Assembly (NCBI GenBank): GCA_025062175.1
Contig: JANXAX010000114.1
Coordinates: 1 to 7,501, forward strand
DNA length: 7,501 nt
Direction: 5' to 3'
From: Anaerolineae bacterium
GTDB taxonomy: Bacteria > Chloroflexota > Anaerolineae > 4572-78 > NAK82
Shown here: positions 1 through 6,528 of the stretch, one piece after another
How positions within the stretch are numbered: the stretch's first letter is position 1
Layout of the letters: every line of letters starts with the position of its first letter
Notes under the pieces: model-generated
Seen by the model: the letters and a program-made list of their open reading frames with translations, nothing else
What the model was told of the DNA's origin: nothing
Databases searched by the model: none
Position numbers and translations under genes: made by a program

Positions 1-521
1 CCGCCTTCCTGGATGTCCCGCCGCCCGCGCTCTACTATATTGGCAAACGGATCTTGTTGAGAGCCAACGCCAAAAGCGGGCACGGCCGGGTATCCTCCCT
101 CCTCCAGAATGATATCCGCATCGATGATGAAGTGATCCACGACCAGGTCCAACCAGTTGGAGGGTTTCGGGCCGCGCCATTCTAGGTCGAGATCAGGTTC
201 GTTGTTGGTCTCGAAATAAACGGCGCCGGCCTGAACGTAGCGCCGTACTGTCTCTCGCCCGCGTTGACCGATGTTGCCAGGGTTCTGTCGGGGTCGGTAA
301 AAGCGCACCACCGGCATAATTTCCATGTCGATCAATTGGCGCGCTAAGCGAAGGCCGGAACCACCTCCATCGTCCATTATCTTGACCCACTTGATCTTCA
401 TCGCAAGCAGCTGTTCGCGCCAGAACTCCCAATTGCGTTTACCCCACTCGTAAACGCTCAAGCTCCAGTGGACGCCGCGCCCGTTATCTTGCGGAGGGCG
501 AGGAAATTGATGTAGCTCCAT
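1..521 (-). CDS. Putative clan-A glycoside hydrolase-fold (TIM-barrel) protein, 3' part outside window
   Basis: This reading frame is open from an ATG at 521 down to the left edge, giving 173 codons with no stop; the C-terminal part lies outside the window. The protein looks like the first strands of a (beta/alpha)8 barrel. Residues 43-51 (IKWVKIMDD) resemble strand 1, residues 69-77 (MPVVRFYRP, with an Arg after the strand) resemble strand 2, and residues 101-110 (VYFETNNEPD) contain an Asn-Glu-Pro at 107-109. NEP at a strand end is the acid/base signature of glycoside hydrolase clan A (GH5, GH39 and relatives). The start is supported by AGGAG five bases upstream. There is no signal peptide: the N-terminus is polar and proline-rich (MELHQFPRPPQDNG), so the product is cytoplasmic or only the first module of a larger protein. 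It is divergent from polA. The fold is inferred from motifs; substrate and family are unknown, and it could be a non-catalytic barrel. The second catalytic Glu would lie outside the window. Confidence 0.72.
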   Translation of the reverse strand, partial: MELHQFPRPPQDNGRGVHWSLSVYEWGKRNWEFWREQLLAMKIKWVKIMDDGGGSGLRLARQLIDMEIMPVVRFYRPRQNPGNIGQRGRETVRRYVQAGAVYFETNNEPDLDLEWRGPKPSNWLDLVVDHFIIDADIILEEGGYPAVPAFGVGSQQDPFANIVERGRRDIQEG

Positions 522-526
522 GCGCG

Positions 527-531
527 CTCCT
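527..531 (-). promoter_or_regulatory. Ribosome binding site of the leftward glycosidase-fold gene
   Basis: On the minus strand the sequence reads AGGAG, then five bases, then ATG at 521. This Shine-Dalgarno match at normal spacing decides the start codon. No convincing -35/-10 pair was found further upstream; an AT-rich TATAAA at 589-584 (minus strand) lacks a partner at the usual distance. Confidence 0.7.
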
Positions 532-752
532 AGTATTGCACACTCAGGATCTTCAGAACATTACCGGGACGGAAGACCCAGCTTTTATAAACCATAAGTC
601 CAAAACGCGACCGTACACGGAACATTGAGGATGCTCAGAGGTGCTTGAGATAAAAATGATGTGGACATTTACGATGCCTACAGTAAAGTATCACCGGCTG
701 CTCTTGGAAAACCACTGTGTCGGTTATCTGCACGAAGCCCATTATACTTCGC

Positions 753-796
753 TGTGAATGTGGGGACAAGATATATTCGGCTTGATTTTATTCACA
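753..796. repeat. Short inverted repeat TGTGAAT ... ATTCACA
   Basis: A perfect 7-base inverted repeat has arms at 753-759 and 790-796, separated by 30 bases of AT-rich sequence. It lies about 80 bases upstream of the polA -35 element. The spacing is too long for a tight hairpin; it could be two half-sites for a regulator or simply chance. Confidence 0.25.
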
Positions 797-873
797 TCTT
801 TAGGGCAAGTGGGGAATGACTCAGGTACGTTTTTCGCGCTGCGACTATGGGCAAAGCCAGAGTCACCAACGCA

Positions 874-902
874 TTGACTTTCATCACTTGCAGCGGTACA
901 AT
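874..902 (+). promoter_or_regulatory. Sigma70-type promoter of polA (and the downstream transporter gene)
   Basis: TTGACT at 874-879 and TACAAT at 897-902 are separated by exactly 17 bases. Each hexamer differs from the housekeeping consensus by one base. Transcription would start near 909, leaving a leader of about 40 bases before the polA start codon. No operator is obvious. The strength of the match suggests constitutive expression by the main sigma factor. Confidence 0.75.
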
Positions 903-932
903 GTTATACATCCCGCAGAGCTGATCAGACAG

Positions 933-942
933 AAAGGGGGAG
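933..942 (+). promoter_or_regulatory. Ribosome binding site of polA
   Basis: The purine run AAAGGGGGAG ends six bases before ATG 949 but only three bases before the in-frame TTG at 946. The spacing therefore favours ATG 949 as the polA start over the adjacent TTG. Confidence 0.7.
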
Positions 943-948
943 CTCTTG

Positions 949-3765
949 ATGAAAAAGGACGAGGCGGATGCGCACCCGGAGCGGCCGCCTATTTTGGCAT
1001 TGATTGATGGGCACGCGCTGGCTTATCGTGCCTATTTCGCCCTGTCGAACACCAGCATGCACACGCGCGCTGGCGAGCCAACCCATGCAGTGTATGGCTT
1101 CGCACTTATGCTACTCAGCCTGTGGGAGGAATACAAGCCCGATTACATGGCAGTGGCATTCGACGTCGGGCCGTCTTTTCGCCATCGGCAGTATACCGAG
1201 TATAAGGCCACCCGTGAGAAGATGCCTGAGGACATGACATCACAGATGCGACGTGTCGAGCAGCTGGTGCAGGCGTTTAACATTCCGGTGTTCACTGCTG
1301 AGAACTATGAAGCGGACGACGTGTTGGGCACTTTGGCCAAGCAGGCGGCCGAGCAGGGTATTGAAACTATCATCGTGACGGGTGACCGCGATGCCTTTCA
1401 GCTCATCGGACCGTGTGTCAAGGTGCTCATCTCAGGCAAAACTTTCAGCGACCGCAGACTGTATGATGAAGCAGAAGTGCGTGCCCGCTACGGTCTCTCC
1501 CCAGCCCAATTGACCGAGCTCAAGGGCCTGGTAGGAGATCCAAGTGATAACATCCCAGGGATCAAGGGTATTGGGGAGAAGACTGGAATCCAGCTCATTC
1601 AGAAATACGGTACACTCGAAGAACTGTATGCTCATCTGGACGAGCTGCCACCCGGTCAGCGCGCCAAGTTGGAAGCGGGGCGCGACATAGCCTTCCTCTC
1701 TCGGGCGCTGGCGCGCATCAAGACCGACGTGCCAGGCATCCGGCTTGACCTGGAGACCTGCCGCACGCGCGATTTTGATGTCAACGAGGTATTGCGCTTG
1801 TTCCAAGAACTTGAATTTCGCAGCTTGCTCAACCGCATTCCGGGCCGCCCAACACGCCCGACGGCTCCGATTACACCTCTCGCCAGCGTTCAGCTAGAAA
1901 TGTTCGAGGGTGTCGCGCCGTGCGCAACCGAGATGCCGTCTGCGCCATCAGGTGTGGCTGAAAAGCCTGAGTACCGGGTGATCTGTTCCCTCGCCGAGCT
2001 CACCGCTCTGATCGATCAGCTGCGCAAAGCAGAGGGACTGACGTTCGACGTGGAAACCACTTCGACCGATGCCATCACCGCCGATCTAGTCGGCATTGCG
2101 CTGACCGACGGCCCTGGACGTGCCAGTTATGTTCCACTCCTCTCGCCAACCCTGTGCCTGCCTCGAGAAGACGTATTACACCTTCTGCGTCCTCTCTTCG
2201 CCGATGAGCAATTACCCAAAATCGCCCACAATGCTAAGTACGACATCACCGTGCTGGCACAGCACGGCGTGGAGACACGGGGTAAGCTTTTTGATACAAT
2301 GGTCGCTGCATGGTTGCTCGACCCAGCCGGCGTGCTGGGATTGAAAAACCTGGCATGGAACCGCCTGGGCGTCGATATGACCGAAATTACCGACCTGATC
2401 GGCAGCGGACGTAAGCAGATCACGATGGATCAGGTGCCCTTGGAGCGTGCCGCCACCTATGCATGTGCCGACGTGGATATGACTCGTCGCCTGGTTGATG
2501 GCTTGCAGAGCGAGCTGCGCCAGCGTGGTCAAGAGGCGCTCTTCTACGAAGTGGAGATGCCGCTGGTGCCCGTCCTGGTCGCGATGGAACGCACCGGTGT
2601 GCGGCTGGATGTCGAGGTACTGCACCAGATGTCCCGTGAGCTCGATCAACGTCTACAGGCAATCGAAGAACAAATCTATGAATGGGTGGGTTACCGTTTC
2701 AACGTCAATTCGACCCAGCAGCTCTCGGATGCGCTGTTTGTCAAGCTCAACCTGCCCACTACGGGGCTGCGCAAGAATCAGAGCGGATACTATTCGACAG
2801 CAGCGGATGTATTGGAGTCGCTGCGCAGGCATCACCCGGTGATTGAGCTGATCTTGGAACACCGCCAGCTCACCAAGCTCAAGGGCACCTATGTAGATGC
2901 GTTGCCCCAATTGATCAATCCGCGCACTGGACGTGTCCACACTTCGTTTAACCAGACCGGCACTGTCACGGGACGTATTTCGAGCAGCAATCCTAATCTG
3001 CAGAACATTCCCATCCGCACTGAGACCGGACGTGAGGTGCGCCGCGCCTTCGTCGCCGAACCGGGTTGGCAGCTGTTGGCCGCTGACTACTCCCAGGTGG
3101 AATTGCGCGTGATGGCGCATATCTCCCAAGATCCTGGTTTGCTGGGTGCTTTTATGCGCGACGAAGACATTCACGCCGCCACTGCTGCTGCGGTGTTGGG
3201 CATCCCCATCTCGGAAGTGACCAAGGAACAACGCCGCATTGCCAAAAGTGTCAACTTCGGCCTCAGTTACGGCCAGAGTGCTTTCGGATTGGCTCAACAG
3301 ACCGGCATGAGCCAGCGGGAGGCTAGCAAGTTTATCAAAACCTACTTCGAGAAATATCCGGGTGTGTTGCGCTATATCGAGCGCACCAAGCGTCTGGCCG
3401 CGGAGCAGGGATACGTCCAAACCCTGCTGGGGCGGCGACGTTACTTTCCCGGCTTGTCCAAGATGCGCGGTCCCGAACGGGCGCGCGCTGAACGCGAAGC
3501 AATTAACATGCCCATCCAAGGCACGGCTGCAGATATCATCAAGATCGCGATGATCCGCTTGCATCGTGCCCTGCAGGAGCGCGCGATGCGCGCCCGTATA
3601 GTGCTTCAGGTACACGACGAACTGGTGCTGGAAGTGCCAGACGATGAGCTCGAAGCGGCTATCCCTCTGGTCCGCGAGGTGATGAGCAATGCCTTCCAGC
3701 TCGCCGTCCCACTCAAGGTGGACGTTGAGGTGGGCATGAACTGGTTGGAGATGACGCCCCGATGA
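949..3765 (+). CDS. polA: DNA polymerase I
   Basis: This 938-residue family A DNA polymerase fills gaps and removes primers or damaged strands during replication and excision repair. The N-terminal 5'-3' exonuclease (about 15-290) shows D20, YEADD at 120-124, TGDRD at 144-148 and GDPSDN at 196-201, followed by a helix-hairpin-helix. The proofreading domain (about 340-520) keeps all metal ligands: D367 and E369 in DVET, D432 in NAKYD, and Y504/D508 in YACAD. The polymerase domain (about 540-938) has motif A DYSQVELR starting at D713, motif B with R762, K766, F770 and Y774, and motif C HDE at 889-891. Length matches E. coli Pol I (928 residues). Phe at 770 in the O-helix is the usual form that discriminates against dideoxynucleotides. 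ATG 949 is preferred over the preceding TTG by ribosome-binding-site spacing. A strong promoter lies directly upstream, and the stop codon overlaps the next gene's start (ATGA). Nothing suggests truncation or a frameshift. Confidence 0.98.
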   Translation: MKKDEADAHPERPPILALIDGHALAYRAYFALSNTSMHTRAGEPTHAVYGFALMLLSLWEEYKPDYMAVAFDVGPSFRHRQYTEYKATREKMPEDMTSQMRRVEQLVQAFNIPVFTAENYEADDVLGTLAKQAAEQGIETIIVTGDRDAFQLIGPCVKVLISGKTFSDRRLYDEAEVRARYGLSPAQLTELKGLVGDPSDNIPGIKGIGEKTGIQLIQKYGTLEELYAHLDELPPGQRAKLEAGRDIAFLSRALARIKTDVPGIRLDLETCRTRDFDVNEVLRLFQELEFRSLLNRIPGRPTRPTAPITPLASVQLEMFEGVAPCATEMPSAPSGVAEKPEYRVICSLAELTALIDQLRKAEGLTFDVETTSTDAITADLVGIALTDGPGRASYVPLLSPTLCLPREDVLHLLRPLFADEQLPKIAHNAKYDITVLAQHGVETRGKLFDTMVAAWLLDPAGVLGLKNLAWNRLGVDMTEITDLIGSGRKQITMDQVPLERAATYACADVDMTRRLVDGLQSELRQRGQEALFYEVEMPLVPVLVAMERTGVRLDVEVLHQMSRELDQRLQAIEEQIYEWVGYRFNVNSTQQLSDALFVKLNLPTTGLRKNQSGYYSTAADVLESLRRHHPVIELILEHRQLTKLKGTYVDALPQLINPRTGRVHTSFNQTGTVTGRISSSNPNLQNIPIRTETGREVRRAFVAEPGWQLLAADYSQVELRVMAHISQDPGLLGAFMRDEDIHAATAAAVLGIPISEVTKEQRRIAKSVNFGLSYGQSAFGLAQQTGMSQREASKFIKTYFEKYPGVLRYIERTKRLAAEQGYVQTLLGRRRYFPGLSKMRGPERARAEREAINMPIQGTAADIIKIAMIRLHRALQERAMRARIVLQVHDELVLEVPDDELEAAIPLVREVMSNAFQLAVPLKVDVEVGMNWLEMTPR

Positions 3766-4580
3766 GCCTGTCCAAACGTGTCGAGGATGCGCGGCGCGCG
3801 TTCGCCAAGCGAGATTTACAAGCAGCGCTGGAGGCACATACCCTCGAGCGTATTGCGCGCTCGATGCGACGTGAGCACACCGAGGAGCACGGTGCCGCCA
3901 GCCATGCTTACATCGGCGATATGGTCTACGGTGGCCTGGATGGCATCGTGACCACCTTTGCTGTGGTGAGTGGCGTGGCGGGCGCCCAGCTGGGCGTGCA
4001 CGTCATCCTGATCCTCGGCCTGGCGAACCTTTTCGCCGACGGTTTCTCGATGGCGACCGGTGCCTATCTATCCGCCCGCGCCGAACGCGAATATTACCAG
4101 CGCGAGCTCGCCCGCGAGCGTTGGGAAGTCGAACACATGCCTGAGGCCGAACGCGCCGAGCTCTATGAGCTCTATCGCCAACAAGGTTATCCGGAGGAAG
4201 ACGCGCGCCGCCTGGTCGAGATCAAGACACGCGATCCGGAGCGGTGGATCAAAGCGATGATGGTCGAAGAACTGGGCTTGCTGCCGGATGAGCGCAGGCC
4301 CTTCTACAGTGCGCTGGCCACCTTCGGGGCGTTTGTGCTGGCCGGCGCTGTCCCTCTGTTGATCTACCTGATCGGGCTGCTGGTCACCGTTCCGGAGGAG
4401 ATGCGCTTCCCTGTGGCAGCAGGCCTGTCAGGAGTGGCGCTCTTCAGCCTCGGCGCCGCCAAAGTGTTGGTCACCCATTTGAGTCCGTTGCGCAGCGGCT
4501 TAGAAATGCTACTAGTAGGGGGCTTAGCAGCCGGCGTGGCATATGCTGTGGGCGTCCTGCTCCGCGGGCTGGGAGTGTGA
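3762..4580 (+). CDS. VIT1/CCC1-family iron/manganese transporter
   Basis: This 272-residue membrane protein belongs to the VIT1/CCC1 family, which moves Fe2+ and Mn2+ out of the cytosol (vacuolar in yeast and plants, export in bacteria). Family hallmarks are GGLDGIVTTFAVVSGVAGA at 57-75 (first membrane helix) and LANLFADGFSMATGAYLSA at 87-105 (second helix). A hydrophilic, Glu/Arg-rich loop follows at about 106-180, corresponding to the family's cytosolic metal-binding region, then three more helices near 185-211, 217-237 and 245-268. About 50 charged, helix-prone residues precede helix 1, longer than the minimal family form; there is no ferritin-like EXXH pattern in them. The ATG overlaps the polA stop by four bases, which implies translational coupling. 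A GGAG at 3747-3750 lies rather far upstream. Family membership is secure from the motifs; metal preference and direction are inferred. Confidence 0.93.
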   Translation: MSLSKRVEDARRAFAKRDLQAALEAHTLERIARSMRREHTEEHGAASHAYIGDMVYGGLDGIVTTFAVVSGVAGAQLGVHVILILGLANLFADGFSMATGAYLSARAEREYYQRELARERWEVEHMPEAERAELYELYRQQGYPEEDARRLVEIKTRDPERWIKAMMVEELGLLPDERRPFYSALATFGAFVLAGAVPLLIYLIGLLVTVPEEMRFPVAAGLSGVALFSLGAAKVLVTHLSPLRSGLEMLLVGGLAAGVAYAVGVLLRGLGV

Positions 4581-4696
4581 AATGCATCTGCTTGCCTGGA
4601 CAATGATCTACCCCGGACCAGGGAAATACTTTGCGTCCACCATTTTTCTCTCCCCGAGTGTGCATAACATTGGCAGAGATCGATCTTCTCGTTCAC

Positions 4697-4701
4697 GAGG
4701 T
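4697..4701 (+). promoter_or_regulatory. Ribosome binding site supporting the ATG 4706 start of argS
   Basis: GAGGT at 4697-4701 lies four bases before ATG 4706, a slightly tight but workable spacing. The rival start, TTG 4631, also has a purine stretch (AGGGA at 4620-4624), but it would add 25 residues not typical of the family. Confidence 0.5.
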
Positions 4702-4705
4702 GTAT

Positions 4706-6442
4706 ATGATTCTGGTTCGTGACCATATCGCGCAGCTCATCGCCGAAGCAATCCACACCGCCCAAAAAAAGGGAGAACTTCCTTCTTTCGACCTCCCGGA
4801 AGTCCCAGTCACCCGCGCTCGAGATGAAACGTTTGGCGACTATGCCAGCCCGATTTGTATGACCTTGGCACGCGTTGCCGGCATGGCGCCACTTGCGATT
4901 GCGCAACGCGTGGTCGCCCATCTTCCTGCGGCGCCCTTTATTGGAAAGGTGGAAGCGGCGCATCCGGGGTTTATCAACCTCACCCTGGCATCCCGATGGC
5001 TGAGCCAGCAGGTAGAGGTCATCCTCGCCGAGGGAGAAAACTTTGGACAAATCGACCTGGGCAAAGGACGTTCGGTACAAGTGGAATACATCAGCGCCAA
5101 TCCCACCGGTCCGCTCACCGTGGGCTCCGGGCGCAACGGGGTTCTGGGAGATGCGCTGGCCAATGTCCTGGCCGCGGCCGGTTGGCGTGTGCAGCGCGAA
5201 TATTACATCAATGATATGGGCACTCAAGTGGAGCTCTTCGCCGCCAGTCTGTACGCCCGTTATGCCCAAGCGTTGGGCCGTGATGAGCCATTGCCAGAAG
5301 GCGGCTATCCGGGCAGCTACCTGGTCGAAATGGGACGGCAGCTAGCACAAGAGTTTGGAGACCGCTTCCTCACCATGGAACGTAGCCAGGCCATCGCCGC
5401 ACTGCGCGAGGAAGGGTTGAAACGCATGCTAGCCAGCATCCAGGCGGATGCGGCAGCATTGGGCATCCGATTTGATCACTGGAAGTCCGAGCGCAGCTTG
5501 TACGAAGATGGCACCTACAGTCTCGTTTTTGACCGACTGCAGGCAGGTGGTTGGCTCGTGTATCGTGACGGAGCGATATGGTTCACCGAAACGCCCCACC
5601 AAGCTTCGGGCGAAGCACCGAGCGCAACGGAAGCGCAAGCGGCGCAAATCACCGCCAAGGACGGTCAGGACAAGGACAATGTCGTTGTGCGTTCCGATGG
5701 TCGACCAACCTATTTTGCCTCTGACATCGCTTATGTATGGGATAAGCTGGTCAAACGAGGATTCGACCGCGCGATCTATGTGTGGGGAGCGGATCACCAG
5801 GGTCATGTACCCCGCATGAAGGCTGTCACCCGCGCACTGGGGCTTGATCCCGATCGCATCACCATCATCCTCTACCAACTGGTGACGCTCAAGCGTGGAG
5901 GGGAGTTGGTGCGCATGGGCAAGCGCACCGGTGAGATCATCACCTTGCGCGAAGTTATCGAAGAGATTGGCGCCGACGCGACGCGCTTTATGCTGCTGAC
6001 GCGTGCGGCTGACAGCCAGATGGAGCTGGACCTGACGCTGGCCGTCCAGCAGTCCAGTGAGAATCCGGTGTACTATGTGCAATATGGTCATGCTCGCATC
6101 GCCAGCATCTTCCGCTATGCCCAGGAGCGCGGTTTCTCTCCGGAAGGGGGTGATGTCAGCTTGTTAACCCATCCTGCCGAACTGGCGCTCATCCGCCAGA
6201 TGGTGCGCCTGCCGGAGACAGTGGCTTTGTGCGCCGAGACGTTGAGTCCGCACCATCTGACTCACTATGCCCAAGAGCTGGCCACCGCGTTCCATGCCTT
6301 TTACAAGGATTGCCGTGTCGTCTCGGAGGATGCCAGGCATGCCGAGATTGGGCGCGCCCGGATGAAGCTGGTCCAGGCTGCTAAAATTGTCCTGGCTAAC
6401 ACCTTACGCTTGATCGGGGTCTCGGCACCTGAATCGATGTGA
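4706..6442 (+). CDS. argS: Arginyl-tRNA synthetase (class I, atypical HIGH motif)
   Basis: This 578-residue cytoplasmic enzyme attaches arginine to tRNA(Arg). The N-terminal tRNA-recognition (Add-1) domain spans about 1-110. The Rossmann catalytic core carries SANPTGP near 130-136, YYINDMGTQVE from 166 and WGADHQGH at 360-367. The C-terminal DALR anticodon-binding domain begins near ENPVYYVQY (452-460) and ends in a typical ...APESM. The class I signature expected just after PTGPL is HVGH; here it is T138-V-G-S141, so both histidines are gone. The KMSK loop reads M404-G-K-R407 followed by TGEIITL, with Ser replaced by Gly but Lys kept. The frame is open upstream to a TTG at 4631, but ATG 4706 has GAGGT at 4697-4701 and gives the N-terminus typical of the family. 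The gene lies 125 bases after the transporter gene with no clear terminator or promoter between. Identity is very secure; only the signature residues are odd. Confidence 0.96.
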   Translation: MILVRDHIAQLIAEAIHTAQKKGELPSFDLPEVPVTRARDETFGDYASPICMTLARVAGMAPLAIAQRVVAHLPAAPFIGKVEAAHPGFINLTLASRWLSQQVEVILAEGENFGQIDLGKGRSVQVEYISANPTGPLTVGSGRNGVLGDALANVLAAAGWRVQREYYINDMGTQVELFAASLYARYAQALGRDEPLPEGGYPGSYLVEMGRQLAQEFGDRFLTMERSQAIAALREEGLKRMLASIQADAAALGIRFDHWKSERSLYEDGTYSLVFDRLQAGGWLVYRDGAIWFTETPHQASGEAPSATEAQAAQITAKDGQDKDNVVVRSDGRPTYFASDIAYVWDKLVKRGFDRAIYVWGADHQGHVPRMKAVTRALGLDPDRITIILYQLVTLKRGGELVRMGKRTGEIITLREVIEEIGADATRFMLLTRAADSQMELDLTLAVQQSSENPVYYVQYGHARIASIFRYAQERGFSPEGGDVSLLTHPAELALIRQMVRLPETVALCAETLSPHHLTHYAQELATAFHAFYKDCRVVSEDARHAEIGRARMKLVQAAKIVLANTLRLIGVSAPESM

Positions 6443-6516
6443 GGTGCCAAAAAGAGACCAGTACAACAACCTTACGGATGGGACGTGCCGATGTGAGACG
6501 GTTTTCTGCCTTGGGT

Positions 6517-6522
6517 AAGGAG
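6517..6522 (+). promoter_or_regulatory. Ribosome binding site of guaB
   Basis: AAGGAG, within TAAGGAGT, sits six bases before ATG 6529. This is the best Shine-Dalgarno match in the window and fixes the guaB start. The 86-base argS-guaB gap shows no terminator hairpin and no clear promoter. Confidence 0.8.
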
Positions 6523-6528
6523 TAGGAT

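Larger units (their letters stand above)
522..948. other. Divergent intergenic region between the glycosidase-fold gene and polA
   Basis: These 427 bases lie between two divergently transcribed genes. They contain the leftward gene's ribosome binding site, the polA promoter (874-902) and the polA ribosome binding site. The central stretch, about 541-800, is more AT-rich than the flanking genes. It holds no convincing gene, tRNA or hairpin terminator. Two short inverted repeats are visible: CGAAG/CTTCG around 733-751 and TGTGAAT/ATTCACA at 753-759 and 790-796. A short open frame starting at 816 runs through the promoter into polA and is not credible as a gene. Confidence 0.75.

Noticed and set aside
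193..432. 79-codon minus-strand open frame near the left edge
   Set aside because: It is an alternative frame of the better-supported 521-to-1 gene, which has a ribosome binding site and barrel-like motifs.
584..589. Possible -10 element (TATAAA, minus strand) for the leftward gene
   Set aside because: The hexamer at the expected -35 position does not resemble the consensus, so I did not call a promoter.
816..1007. 63-codon plus-strand open frame ahead of polA
   Set aside because: It runs through the polA promoter and overlaps the polA start in another frame, and its product has no recognisable features.
2653..3837. Long open frame (394 codons) on the minus strand opposite polA
   Set aside because: It is antisense to the polymerase domain of polA, whose motifs are fully conserved. 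The translation resembles no known family and has the composition expected of a shadow frame in GC-rich coding DNA.
4665..4670. Possible -10 element (TAACAT) upstream of argS
   Set aside because: There is no acceptable -35 hexamer at 16-18 bases; the region at that distance is only a T-run. A separate argS promoter is not supported.
4364..5269. 301-codon minus-strand open frame across the transporter and argS
   Set aside because: It spans two well-supported genes on the opposite strand, has no recognisable domain, and is explained by codon bias of the real genes.
5429..6091. 220-codon minus-strand open frame opposite argS
   Set aside because: It is antisense to the conserved argS catalytic core and has no supporting domain or start signal.
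6443..6528. Search for a terminator or riboswitch in the argS-guaB gap
   Set aside because: No GC-rich hairpin followed by a T-run and no extended conserved RNA structure could be seen in 86 bases.
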